Assembly (NCBI RefSeq): GCF_001315985.1
Contig: NZ_BBBI01000010.1
Location: 20,722 to 84,721 of the forward strand
Length of the DNA: 64,000 nt
Source: Vulcanisaeta distributa JCM 11216
Lineage (GTDB): Archaea > Thermoproteota > Thermoprotei > Thermoproteales > Thermocladiaceae
Reading direction: 5' to 3'
The notes beneath the pieces are model-generated. The model was given only the letters and a program-made list of their open reading frames with translations, was not told where the DNA came from and ran no database searches. Shown in pieces: positions 50,863 to 60,835 of the stretch. Numbering within the stretch: position 1 is the first letter of the stretch; each line of letters starts with the position of its first letter. A program made the translations under genes and the position numbers.

Positions 50863-50903
50863 CTCGTAAGGCGGACATCCTAACCAGGCTAGACTACGGG
50901 CCC
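50826..50903 (-). tRNA. tRNA-Val (TAC)
   Basis: 75 bases plus encoded CCA. GGGCCCG acceptor, D arm TAGTCTAGCCTGGTTAGGA, anticodon arm TCCGC-CTTACGA-GCGGG, T arm CCGGGTTCAAGTCCCGG, 3' CGGGCCC, A73. No intron. All stems pair fully and no run of more than three G/C breaks them, so this is the one clean tRNA in the window. Confidence 0.96.
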
Positions 50904-50990
50904 GGGTGATTGGCTTCATGAAGAATTTAAGTTTTTTGTTCATTGCTTATGTTAGAACGTTGGTCCTATCTACTTGCGATTGTGTTTTTC

Positions 50991-51212
50991 TCATCGTATA
51001 TATACTTGCCCTCTCAATGCTGATGCTATTGCCGCTGTGGAGACTAGGCTGAGCTTATGTAGAAGAGGATGTGTGGTGAGTCCATGAATGCCAGGGGCCC
51101 GCATTAGGTAGTGTTTAATCAGTGCCTCTGCTTTTGATAGTTTTGCTGGTTCTGTGTTACGTGCTTGCTTCATCAATAGCTTGATCATGTACCTCATTGT
51201 TTTGTTCAGCAT
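50991..51212 (-). CDS. Doubtful small open frame
   Basis: 73-codon open frame on the minus strand with KTMRYMIKLLMKQARN and AEALIKHYL, which could be a helical PaREP1-like piece, but no good start context or family is visible. It lies in a gene-poor stretch (50904-51524) next to tRNA-Val. Confidence 0.2.
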   Translation of the reverse strand: MLNKTMRYMIKLLMKQARNTEPAKLSKAEALIKHYLMRAPGIHGLTTHPLLHKLSLVSTAAIASALRGQVYIR

Positions 51213-51242
51213 TATCCCTCGCTCATTTCATCCCCACTTAAT

Positions 51243-51263
51243 TCGCCTAGTGTGACTAGGCGA
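51243..51263 (+). other. Nine-base perfect hairpin
   Basis: TCGCCTAGT and ACTAGGCGA pair perfectly around GTG. It lies in the 500-base gap between tRNA-Val and the dehydrogenase gene. It could be an operator or an RNA hairpin. Apart from this I see no gene in 51213-51524. Confidence 0.4.
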
Positions 51264-51524
51264 TAATGGTGAGTTATCCCGCTTAACACCACCATTGACG
51301 CATTACTCGCACTCATGAATGGCGCAATAATCATTAGTCTCATTACCGGCCATATTTATTGGGATTAGGATAGAACCACCAGGTCCAAGCGCATCTCAGC
51401 ACTTACTATGGGCTTAATGAAGCATTGCATCAGGTCATGCTGCTATAAATCACTTACTCCATGCATGGTTAATTACAGCCCGAGATTGTTATTTAAACCG
51501 GGGGGGAGTAACGCTGGGTGTGGT

Positions 51525-52412
51525 ATGGCCAACGTTAGGGTTGGTCTTATCGGTCTCGGCATAATGGGTTGGAGAATCGCTAAGAACTTAAGAGATGCGG
51601 GTTTGCTAATTGGGGGGGTCTATAATAGGACGTTTGATAAGGCCCTGAGGTTTAGTAGGGAGTTTGGTGTTGAGGCCTTTAAGACACCGAGTGAGCTTAC
51701 TAAGGCATCTGACGTGATAATCACAATGCTTAGCGATGATGAGGCTGTTAGGAATGTTATTGTGGGCAGTGACGGCGTATTGAGTGGTTTAAGGCCTGGC
51801 TCTTTAGTGATTGATATGTCCACAATATCACCAAGCGTTTCAATAGAGCTTGCAAACACCATTAAGTCAAGGGGGGGTGGTGAGATGGTTGATGCACCGG
51901 TGATTGGGACTTCCGTGGCTGTCGAGAGGAAGGAAATAGTTGTTCTTATCGGTGGTTCTGACGAGGCATTTAATAGGGCTAGGGAGGTCTTACAATATAC
52001 GGCTAAAACCATAGTCCACGTTGGACCGAATGGCTACGGACTCTACGCTAAGCTCATAAATAATGCATTGCTTGGTTCGTATGTCGTTGCTTTGGCCGAG
52101 GTTGTTCAGTTGGGTAAGGCCTTTGGTCTCAGTGATTCTGTAATTCTAGATGTATTGACTAAACTGTCGAGTGCTAGGTCACCGACGTCTGAGTTGAAGG
52201 TCCCCAAGATGCTTAGTGGGGGGGATTACTCTGTTCAGTTTGCCCTTAAGCACATGCGTAAGGACCTGGACATAGTTAGTAGGGAGGCCTCAATGCGTGG
52301 TGTTCCAATACCAATGGCGTCATTGGCCCTTCAATTCTATAGGATGGCTGAGAGGATGGGCCTTTCCGAGGAGGATTTCGCAGCCGTATTAAAGGTATTA
52401 ACTAAGCAGTAA
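51525..52412 (+). CDS. 3-hydroxyisobutyrate dehydrogenase family oxidoreductase
   Basis: Intact 295-residue NAD(P)-dependent beta-hydroxyacid dehydrogenase. Rossmann start VGLIGLGIMGWRIAKNLRDAG, substrate segment DAPVIGTSVAVERKE, catalytic Lys in GLYAKLINNALLGS, and DYSVQFALKHMRKDLDI. Seven-G runs at 51612-51618 (LIGGVYNRT), 51866-51872 (SRGGGE, family xxGG) and 52225-52231 add single glycines. The start is the ATG at 51525; an in-frame ATG 117 bases upstream would add a tail not seen in the family. Confidence 0.9.
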   Translation: MANVRVGLIGLGIMGWRIAKNLRDAGLLIGGVYNRTFDKALRFSREFGVEAFKTPSELTKASDVIITMLSDDEAVRNVIVGSDGVLSGLRPGSLVIDMSTISPSVSIELANTIKSRGGGEMVDAPVIGTSVAVERKEIVVLIGGSDEAFNRAREVLQYTAKTIVHVGPNGYGLYAKLINNALLGSYVVALAEVVQLGKAFGLSDSVILDVLTKLSSARSPTSELKVPKMLSGGDYSVQFALKHMRKDLDIVSREASMRGVPIPMASLALQFYRMAERMGLSEEDFAAVLKVLTKQ

Positions 52413-52443
52413 TAACTTAAAATCGTAATTGTAATCCTCCCTA

Positions 52444-53645
52444 GTGATGATACCATTAATATTAATGATCATTGGTGCATTAATTATTGCTGCGTCCGTA
52501 CTATCATCATTACTATCTCTCTATTTTGAAGTTAGGTACTGGAGGGGGGGTAGGAAGAAGGTCGATGGATTAACAAGTGATGGGAATTATCCCTGGGTTA
52601 CGGTGATAATGCCCGTGAGAGGTTTGGACCAAAATCTTAGGGGGGGTAACGTCATTAGTGTTTTAGACCAGGATTATCCAGGTCGTAGGAGCTACATCTT
52701 CGTACTCGATAGTGAGGATGACCCCGCGTACGGCATTATTAAGGATTTGATTAAGGGGGGGTTTAATGTCGATGCCTCGGTATTAATTAACAGGGGGGGT
52801 GGGCGTAGTAAGGGTGAGGCGTTGGCCTTCGCCCTAGGTCATGCGGTTGGTGATGCCGTTGTTTTTGTTGACAGTGATGCCCTTGTTCATAGGCATTGGC
52901 TTAGGGACCTAGTTTCATCATTGGTTAATGGCTCGGGCGCCGCCACGACGTATAGATTCTACGTACACTCAGGAGGCTTGGCCTTGGCTCATTATTAAGG
53001 GCTAGTTTTAACATGATTGGCATCACGGCAATGCAGAACCCGGTGGCTAGGTTTACCTGGGGTGGCTCCACGGCCATTTGGAAGTGGATTCTTGATAAGT
53101 GGGATGTTCGTGATTATCTACCTTATTACCTAAGTGATGATTATGTGATCACGCACTTCGTACATAGGGAGGGCCGGGCCATAGACTTCGTTCCTGAATC
53201 CCTGGTATTAACGCTTGAGGATGTTGGCATTAAGGAGGCATTTAACTGGGCCGTTAGGCAGTTGTGGTATGTACGTGTTTACGGTTTCAGGGGGGGCTTT
53301 CTACTCTATGCGGTGTCCTACACGTTGTACGCTATCACGTTGCCCATCGGCGCAGCCTTATCAATCATTAATCCATGTTTTGTGGCGCTTGGTCTTCTGC
53401 CGTTTATCATTGGCATAGTTAAGGATCACGTGAGGATTAGTGGCATTAGGTCTCTTGGTGAGTTCTATGGTGTGAATATAACGAGAAACTACTCAACCCT
53501 GCTTGCATTGGCTTCAGTGATCAATGTTTATTTCTCCTGGTTTGCGATAATTAAGACCATGTTTACGGAATCCATCACTTGGAGAGGCCGTGCATTCACT
53601 GTTATGGACGCCGTAAAATTAATGAAAGAGAGACCACTCAAGTGA
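52444..53645 (+). CDS. Membrane glycosyltransferase family 2 (ceramide glucosyltransferase-like)
   Basis: About 400 residues. An N-terminal helix (MIIGALIIAASVLSSLLSLYF), then the GT2 core: VTVIMPVRGLDQNLRGG, GEALAFALGHAVGDAVVFVDSDA (DxD-like), TWGGSTAIWKW, and SDDYVITHFV (acid), with two or three C-terminal helices. The frame changes near 52970-53010 (native YVPLRGL...RASFNMIGI). Four seven-G runs in the first 370 bases insert glycines such as INRGGGRSKGE. It probably glycosylates lipids at the inner face. Confidence 0.82.
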
Positions 53646-53650
53646 TAGTA

Positions 53651-54015
53651 ATGGTTAATGTACGTGAATCCTTCTGGGCCATGGTCAGGAACCCACAGTT
53701 ACTGATTAATTACCTGAATGAATTGGGCATGGACATTAATGCTCTTTGTAGGGAGGAACCAATAAGTGCATTTAATTGCCCACCTAATGAGGCCAGTGAT
53801 TTTAAGACCAGGTTTTTTGTGATTTCGTACATGTACCTCAGGGTATTAAACAATGAATTAAGGGAACTCGAGGGCTCAGGGATTACCGTGGATGGGTTAA
53901 ACGAATTAATGGCCGATATCCTAACAGATATGAGCTATATAATGCACCGCCCGGGCTCATGAACGCCGTGGTCTCTATCATACGCGATATCCTGAGACTA
54001 CGTGGTGAACGATAA
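53651..54015 (+). CDS. Hypothetical helical protein
   Basis: An ATG at 53651 starts a helical protein of about 120 residues. The given frame stops at 53962 after HRPGS; a one-base correction in CCGGGCTC gives HRPGLMNAVVSIIRDILRLRGER to the stop at 54013-54015. It follows the GT2 gene by 5 bases. No motif recognised. Confidence 0.55.
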
Positions 54016-54016
54016 C

Positions 54017-55156
54017 TTATCGCCTATTCTCCGTTAAAGCATCCTCAAGTCTCTTTAGTAATTCCTCTATTTCGTTTACTTCATCAGCGTATAACCTAGC
54101 CATCACCGCATCCCACCTATTCCTTATTTGCTCCAGTAGTTCCTTGGCATCCCTAATCCTCTGCCTGGCCTCATCATAAACCTCATTATTTATTAAGGCC
54201 TTAGCTTCACTGAGTAACTCACTTAGTCTCAATAGGTCCTCTGGCATATGGACTGTGGCGAAGGAGTTATATTCACTTAATTGGTCCTTATTATTGACTA
54301 AGTACCTAAGCACCTTTATCGTACCTACCCTAAGCAGCGATGGGCTTAGCTCAACACGACCAATGTCTATTCCATGGAGCATTAGGTATGTGGCCACGTA
54401 CATGGGCACCTTAACCCTGGTCCTATTGCTAATTGGTATGTGTTCCACGTAATTGGCTATTATTGGACTTATTATCTTCGATATGTCCTTTATGTGTTCA
54501 TAAACGTACTGCGTGATTATCTTATTAACGGCCTGCACATCATCCATTGTGGCCAGGGGGGGTTCCATCCTCTCCAGGTCCATCCTCAACTCCCAACCCT
54601 TTATTATCAATGGTTCAGTATCGTCAGGGCTAACCCACTCGGTGAAGACCCTGAGTGGGAATCTATCATACAGTGCCTGCAGTTCCTCCTCATCTGGTAT
54701 CCTATTGCTTGCGCCGAAGACCGTCCAAGTCTTTACTGGGACCACCTTCTCACCGTCATAGACAACCCTCTCATTTAGTATTGACAGTAAAGTATTCAGT
54801 ATGGCGCTTGAGGCATTGAATATCTCATCGAGTAATGCGAATTCGCTCTCAACAATGGAGTTTGCGTATATCCTCTCCACCTTACCATCAAGTAACTTGG
54901 CGATGTTTATTGGTCCTAGGATCTCCTCAAGGTCTGTGAACTTCGTTAACTGCCTATAGAACCATCTGGCGTTTAATAATTTAGATATTGCGTAAACGAG
55001 TGTTGTTTTTGCAGTACCTGGTGGACCAACTAATAGGTAATTCTCCCTTGATAATGTAGCCATTAATGCGCCAAGAACCTCGTTCTCATACTTAAAGAAT
55101 ATGTTATTTAATTTCGTGTAAACGCTCCTAATCCTATCAAAGTAACTCTCACTCAC
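54017..55156 (-). CDS. MoxR-family AAA+ ATPase (RavA-like)
   Basis: Intact 379 residues. Walker A GPPGTAKTTL, Walker B ALLDEIFNA, sensor 1 FGASNRIPDEEELQALYDRF, and the MoxR-type C-terminal lid, followed by a coiled coil (DEARQRIRDAKELLEQI). MoxR proteins usually work with a von Willebrand A protein in metal or cofactor insertion; no VWA gene is adjacent here. One seven-G run at 54557-54563 gives MEPPLAT. Confidence 0.85.
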   Translation of the reverse strand: MSESYFDRIRSVYTKLNNIFFKYENEVLGALMATLSRENYLLVGPPGTAKTTLVYAISKLLNARWFYRQLTKFTDLEEILGPINIAKLLDGKVERIYANSIVESEFALLDEIFNASSAILNTLLSILNERVVYDGEKVVPVKTWTVFGASNRIPDEEELQALYDRFPLRVFTEWVSPDDTEPLIIKGWELRMDLERMEPPLATMDDVQAVNKIITQYVYEHIKDISKIISPIIANYVEHIPISNRTRVKVPMYVATYLMLHGIDIGRVELSPSLLRVGTIKVLRYLVNNKDQLSEYNSFATVHMPEDLLRLSELLSEAKALINNEVYDEARQRIRDAKELLEQIRNRWDAVMARLYADEVNEIEELLKRLEDALTENRR

Positions 55157-55212
55157 GACTTAAAGCATTAATTACCAGAATTTAAACGTTCCTCATAAAT
55201 ACTAAGATATGA

Positions 55213-55541
55213 TTAAGCACTCCCATAAAGTGCCCTATTTAACTCACTCATTAACCTAGCCATTTCGCCCTCAATGACTTTCCTCCTAGCCATGAGTACC
55301 TGCCTTAACTCATTAGAGGAAGCCCTGGTCTCAAGCTCCTTAATCTTAACAATACCATCAGCGAAGTAATCCAACAGCTCAAGCATGACATTCACATCCT
55401 CAGGGATACTCCCATTGAACTATCCCTAACCTCAGCCCTAAAGCACTCCCAATGGATTGGACCCTGCTTGGTAAACGTAAACTTCATGCCTTCCACAATC
55501 TCCTCACCGCACCTATAGCACTTCCAAACCTTCCTACTCAT
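55213..55541 (-). CDS. DUF2175 zinc-ribbon protein
   Basis: About 108 residues after repair. The N-terminal VWKCYRCGEEIVEGMKFTFTKQGPIHWECFRAEVRD has the CxxC...HxxC pattern of the crenarchaeal DUF2175 family. The C-terminal half is helical (MLELLDYFADGIVKIKELET and EGEMARLMSELN). The frame break is at 55413, where one G fits (SSMGSIPEDVNVM). The start ATG is at 55541. Confidence 0.72.
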
Positions 55542-55648
55542 ACAGCCTGGTCATGGTTCATGGGGCTTAATTACCCTTAATTGACTTCTAATTTAAATGA
55601 ACATATAATTATTCTTTTAAATAATTATAAGTAGTTATGAATATATAA

Positions 55649-57107
55649 TCATAGCGAGAACCTAATGGCAGCCCTGTCAATGGACTCAAATATTGTTGGG
55701 TGTTGATGGGCTAATAATGCGATGTCCTTGACGCGGGCATTAACGGCCACCGCAAGCGCTATTTCATTAATTATCATTGACGCGGCTTCACCATAAACCA
55801 CACCACCGATGATCCTTTGGCTCTCCCTCTCAATAATCAACTTAACCCAGCCCTCCCTAACGCCCATTATTTGGGCGTAGGCATCATCCTCGAGTGGGTA
55901 TGAAACGGTTACGTAGTTAATGCCCCCTGGCCTTGGCAGCATCCTCGCTTAAGCCAACCATGGCCGCCTCGGGCTCTGTGAATATGGTCATTGGTATTGA
56001 ATTGAAGTTGACCTCGTAGATTGGCTTGCCATGTAGAATATTCCACGCCGCCACCACAGACTCCTTAACGGCTGCATGGTAAAGCATGTACTTGCCAAGT
56101 ACATCGCCGGCTGCGTATATATTCGGCACCCTTGTCTTCATCGATGAGGCAACCTCAACGTGCCCCCTTCTCAACAATGCCAAGCCTGTCAAGGCCCTCC
56201 ACGTATGGCCTCCTACCAACAGCCATTATAACCTCAGAACCAGCCACGTAACCCCTACTGCCATCTGACCTCTCAAACTCAACAATCTTCTGCCACCCTC
56301 GCTCCTAATACCAACTACCTTCGAGTTCGTGAGAACCTCAACACCCTTAGACCTTAGTTTCTCCTCAATCTTGGAAACAATTTCGTTATCCCAACCAGCC
56401 AGTATCCTAGGTAGCATCTCGACTATTGTTGCCTTGATACCCATGGAGCTAAGTACTGAGGCGACCTCAACACCTATGTAACCACCACCTATAATCACCA
56501 CATCACTCGGAATCTTCCTATAACTCGTCTTGTAACCAAATAATTCCTGACTACCAATGGCAAGGTCAGCACCTGGCACTGGTATTCTAATTGGTGCCGA
56601 ACCTGTTGCTATTAGTAATTGCCTTGCCTCGATATCCTTACTCCAGGAACCATCAACTGCCCTAACCCTAACCCTATGCTCATCAATAACCTCCGCAACG
56701 CCCTTAACGAAGTCCACATTCTCATGCTCCTTAATCTCCCTAATGTGCTGTAGGTACCTAATGTATTGGACATTATCCTTATGATCAATGGCGTTCTCCC
56801 AAAGAACCCTAACCGCATTTATGTCCTTATTACCAACGCTGTTCAGTATACCCCCCCTTATCTTCTCCATTAGGTAAATCGTCATGTAGACGGATTTAGA
56901 CGGTATACAACCCTCATACAGGCAGTTACCGCCCAGGTTACCCTTATCATCGATCATCAAAACCTTAAGGCCACCCTTACTCAACTCAAAGGCTCCGTGA
57001 TAACCACCTCCACCACCGCCTATAACAACTACATCGTACTTATCCAACTTTGGTGGGTCCTCAAACTCAGAGTCTGTAGGTGGGAATACTGGGTATTTCC
57101 CAAGCAC
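55649..57107 (-). CDS. Pyridine nucleotide-disulfide oxidoreductase (dihydrolipoamide dehydrogenase-like)
   Basis: About 480 residues after repair. FAD motif VVVIGGGGGGYHGAF, redox disulfide GGNCLYEGCIPSKS, NAD motif VVIIGGGYIGVEVASVLSSMG, GDVLGKYMLYHAAV and the C-terminal FTEPEAAMVGLS with LLAHQHPTIFESI (His-Glu pair in HQHPTxxE). Breaks near 56290 (native EGGQKIVEFE), 56170 and 55925. A dihydrolipoamide dehydrogenase, mercuric reductase or other NADH-disulfide enzyme; the substrate is not decided. No lipoyl complex genes are adjacent. Confidence 0.88.
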
Positions 57108-57193
57108 GAGTATGACAAAAAAGTCACTAATTTATTTGTTTTTAAGTCAAAAATTTGACACATTTGAAGAAAATAATTTTAAGGCATTACGCG

Positions 57194-59196
57194 CTAGACA
57201 CCACCAAGTTCCCTCAACGCAATGACTAGGTCATCAGTGAGTATTCCACTGTAGGAACCGTAGAGGTACAGTCCAAGGGCCACTAGGGCCGCTATTACCG
57301 TGTCCCAGGGGAACGGTATTATAGGCGGCTGGAAGACGCTGAAGGAGCCTAGGAACGATAATACATATGCCGAGAATATAGTCGCCACGACCCACCAACC
57401 AGCCCTCACATGCTTCATGGCCGTCTCGCGATCCTTAGCCGTAGAGGCTACGTACAGTGTGAATCCAACGACCATGGCTGTCATTATTACGACGTAACTA
57501 ACGAAGTCTATTATATGAGTTGGCTCCAGCTTAAGCATTGTGACTGGTGTTGAGGCGGGCCAGCCAGTGGGTGCTGCGAATGGTAGGTATATCAGGTAGT
57601 ACGTGGCTACGATAAGCACAACCCAATATACTATCCCAGAGATAATGCCTGCGGTTCTGCTTGCCCCATACCTATTGACCATTGTGTACATGTAGAATAG
57701 TGGTAAACCAGCGAGTATCAGGGCTATTGCGAACCATAGGTAGTAGAAGGTTGACCAATAAACAATTAGGAAGGCGGCTATCGTGGCTATGGCACCGATT
57801 ACCGACGCAGCGGGCAACTTAATTGGCCTATTAGCATTTGGTGCTGTCCTCCTGAGGGTCATTAACGATGGGCCACCAATTATGTACGTGAATACCGTGG
57901 TCGTTGTTATAAACGAGGATATTGCAAACCAGGTTGGGAATGGCAGTAGGAATAATAGTCCAAGCACCAGGGCGGCTATTGTGGGCCAAAGCGGAACCTT
58001 ATACTTATTTAGCCTCAGGAATGCAGAGGGTAGGTGGCCGTCGGCCGCCATGCCATATATAGTCCTAGCCGTTGTACCTATGTATATCCAACCCGTACCT
58101 GATGGAGAAACAACAGCATCTATGAGTAGTATTACTGCAAAGATCGCCAATGCTCCTCCAGCTATGTATAGTAAGCCGTAAAATGGCCCACTCGCTAATG
58201 TTGCCCAACCCCCCCTCGCAGTTTTGTACACAACCGTCTCTGTGAGCTGGCTAGAAACACTTACACCCTGTAGGTACGCCCAATTCCAAGTACTAGCCGT
58301 TGGCTGCCCAATAACCTTAACCACCTGCCCTGTTGAATTCACATAAGCCAGGTACAACCTATTAAAATTAAGACCACCTATGAAGGATACCTGAAGTAAT
58401 ACGTATATCATCATGACAATGATAAAACCGAGTATTGTACCCCCCCAAACAACGTCTGAAGGTTTCCTAGCCTCACCGCTATAGTCAATGCCCTGCCTGA
58501 AGCCCAGGTAGGCGTAGGCTATACCAGTTGTGGGTATTGCCAAGAAAACGTATGACCAACCATACGGTATAAAACCACCAGCTAAGCCCGTATAGTTAAC
58601 TGTATGCATTGCAAGCGTCATTAATAGGATGAAGGTTAACGTTGGTATTATTAATTTCCACCAACCAACTCCAGTATTTGTTTTACCCATGACGTGAACA
58701 CCATACCAATTAAGGAGGAAGAAGAATACCACCAATACGGCAGCCACAAGCGTACCTAACGGGGTTAAAACGCCACTAACCGTTAGGTTAGGCACCCAAG
58801 TACTTAAGTAGGTAACTGCTGCAATAGCCTCAGATGGTGCAACCGTGACAGCACTTAGAAAGTAAGCCCAACCCATTATAAACGATGCAAAGCCACCATG
58901 GGTATACTGCGGATACCTAACAATACCACCACTCTTAGGCAGCATACCACCAATTTCGGTATAGGCCAGGGCTATGAATATCATTAGGAACCCGGCGATT
59001 AGCCAGGAAAAAATGGCGGCAGGACCCGCCGTATTTGCCGCACCGAGCGAACCAAATAACCAACCGCTGCCAATCATGGCACCAACAACTAGGAACGCAA
59101 TATCCCATTGATTCAGGCTCTTCTTAACTGCTTATCACTTTGAACCGCCCTCTTTTCCCCCCCAACCTCAGGCCCTGCCTCAGGTGGGTTCGCCAT
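57194..59196 (-). CDS. APC family amino acid permease
   Basis: About 665 residues, at least 12 membrane segments. Signature GAMIGSGWLFGSLGAANTAGPAAIFSWLIAGFLMIFIALAYTEIGGMLPKSGGIVRYPQYTHG. The main frame is 57194-59077; upstream, one A lost near 59128 (GTTAAGAAG) hides the N-terminus SLNQWDIAFLVVGAM, which starts at ATG 59196. The N-terminal tail is Pro/Glu rich (MANPPEAGPE). Transports amino acids or amines. Confidence 0.87.
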
Positions 59197-59529
59197 GGAA
59201 TTACTTTATTATTAATTCTTTATAAAAGCATTTCCTCCCTGTATTAATATACAAATTTATTAAAGAATACTATAACTACTTCTACATACTAATATGTAGA
59301 TACAAATACTAGGAATAGAACTATAGGTCAAGTATATGCCCAGTAAGTATTTATATGAATACGTATTTTTAGATGGCAGACCCTAGCACATAATGTCTCG
59401 ATTTCATGGATGGGAAGGCCAGGATAATTGAAAGAGATAGAATTGAGCACTAATACCACATTTAAAGTGGTATGATATAAATGCTGCGGTGAGAATGGCA
59501 GTAAATGGCATTTAAGTAAAGCCAAAAAT
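59197..59529. other. AT-rich spacer with the permease promoter
   Basis: 330 bases between the permease start and tRNA-Glu. Strongly AT-rich. It holds the TATA box at 59217-59228 and no supported gene; short open frames on the minus strand have no coding character. Confidence 0.5.
59217..59228 (-). promoter_or_regulatory. TATA box of the APC permease gene
   Basis: On the minus strand this is TTTTATAAAGAA, about 26 bases before the ATG at 59196. Spacing fits a leaderless archaeal transcript and supports that upstream start over the later in-frame ATG at 59077. Confidence 0.6.
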
Positions 59530-59613
59530 TGGTGCCCCCCCGGCCGGGATTTGAACCCGGGTCACGGGCTCGAGAGGCCCGCATACTTGACCGGGCTATA
59601 CGACCGGGGGGGC
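59530..59613 (-). tRNA. tRNA-Glu (CTC)
   Basis: D arm TCGTATAGCCCGGTCAAGTATGCGG, anticodon arm CGGGC-CTCTCGA-GCCCG, T arm CCGGGTTCAAATCCCGG, A73 and CCA encoded. No intron. The acceptor should be GCCCCGG with CCGGGGC; as given both strands have runs of seven C/G, making a 10-base-pair stem. Both sides are exactly three too long. A normal tRNA needs 7 pairs here, so the run length cannot be right. Confidence 0.93.
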
Positions 59614-59616
59614 TCG

Positions 59617-60021
59617 TTAGTCATTAAATACGTCGGTTTTTAAGCCTTTTGTTGCATTTGTGTGTTCTCCATTGATTAGTTTTAGTTCCTGCTTTATTAT
59701 GCGTATTTGCCTTCTTATTTTTCGTAACCTTCTCATTGCCTTTGTCACTTCGGCTTTGGTGTATCCTCTTATTTTCAATTCCTTAATTAACTCAAGCATT
59801 CCAGTTTCCTGGCTTTTTAATTCCATGTATTTAAGGACCAGTTGCCTTCTTTCGAGTTTTCTCATTACTTCGTAATTTATCTGAGGCCCTGTTTCCATGC
59901 CTATTAATCTTCTTTCTATTTCCCTAAGCCTATCCTCCTCGCTCATTAAGTCATTTAGTACCTTCTCATAATTAATCCCTCCCATGTACTTGCCGTACCT
60001 ACGTATTAACTCGTCAATCAT
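59617..60021 (-). CDS. Hypothetical coiled-coil protein
   Basis: Intact 134 residues, highly charged and helical; a long coiled coil covers LREIERRL, MRKLERRQLVLKYMELK and AMRRLRKIRRQIRIIKQELKL. Its start overlaps the end of the upstream gene by eight bases. I do not recognise the family. The paired layout suggests a complex with that gene's product. Confidence 0.5.
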   Translation of the reverse strand: MIDELIRRYGKYMGGINYEKVLNDLMSEEDRLREIERRLIGMETGPQINYEVMRKLERRQLVLKYMELKSQETGMLELIKELKIRGYTKAEVTKAMRRLRKIRRQIRIIKQELKLINGEHTNATKGLKTDVFND

Positions 60022-60394
60022 TACTCATCAGCCTCTTAATCATCCTTTGGCCAATGTACTCTTCATTAACCTCCTTAATATCGTTGTTAACCTCCTCAAA
60101 CTCGTTAATTACAATATCCTCTGTATTCCCAATCACCTCATCATTTCCATCATATCTTAAGTATTTTCTGGGGGGGTTTACGTACCTACTCAGTGAAACA
60201 CCACTCATTTTTATTAACTCCATAACAGCATCTTTACTTAATGACCCATTGACGTACAACTTAATTGCCTCCTGCGCCACCTTGTGGGACTTGTCCTGGA
60301 GCTTTATTGATAATTCCCTTAACTTGATCGGCCAGTTCAATTGGTAATTAGGTACTTCCTGAATGATTCCCCCCCTAACCCTCCTCTTGACCAC
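60014..60394 (-). CDS. Hypothetical helical protein
   Basis: Intact 126 residues, helical, with LRELSIKLQDKSHKVAQEAIKLYVNG, then an acidic C-terminal half (EVIGNTEDIVINEFEEVNND). Two seven-base runs, at 60170-60176 and 60369-60375, add one Pro and one Gly. No family recognised; co-translated with the next coiled-coil gene. Confidence 0.5.
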   Translation of the reverse strand: MVKRRVRGGIIQEVPNYQLNWPIKLRELSIKLQDKSHKVAQEAIKLYVNGSLSKDAVMELIKMSGVSLSRYVNPPRKYLRYDGNDEVIGNTEDIVINEFEEVNNDIKEVNEEYIGQRMIKRLMSND

Positions 60395-60463
60395 GAGATT
60401 TTTGGTGCTGCGTTATTAATTAGGTTATTAGTTAAGTTAATTATGCGGTGTTAAGTGATAGTT

Positions 60464-60673
60464 TTAAAGTAGTCCCCCCCTTTCTCGAAGGAATTCCCTG
60501 AATAAATCAGTCTTTGTCAGCATTGCCCAATCCTCCCTTGGCGTACTCATGTACTTCTGGAACTCCATCCAGAACGCCATGTGCATTGGATCGTATCTAC
60601 TCTTTAATTTAACATGCTTCAGTAACGAACTTGAGTTTGCATATTCCTTACCGCATACGGGGCAAACGACCAT
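60464..60673 (-). CDS. Small C2H2-type zinc-finger protein
   Basis: 69 residues. The N-terminal CPVCGKEYANSSSLLKHVKLK with a later MH is the CxxC-x12-H C2H2 shape; the rest is helical. The seven-C run at 60474-60480 adds a Gly to the last residues (ERGGLL). Possibly DNA or RNA binding. It is followed by 160 bases of AT-rich spacer (60674-60835) in which I see no gene. Confidence 0.6.
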   Translation of the reverse strand: MVVCPVCGKEYANSSSLLKHVKLKSRYDPMHMAFWMEFQKYMSTPREDWAMLTKTDLFREFLRERGGLL

Positions 60674-60835
60674 TGTCTTGAGTCCTGGAAAGCCTCCTTA
60701 TTAATTTAGTGGTTAGTCTAATTATTAATGGTTTGATATGATGATGATCGTATTTTTATTATTTTAATATGCTTTTTCGTAAAAATATTTATATATTAAT
60801 GTTTTTAACTTGAATATTATTTAAATTTAAAATAA

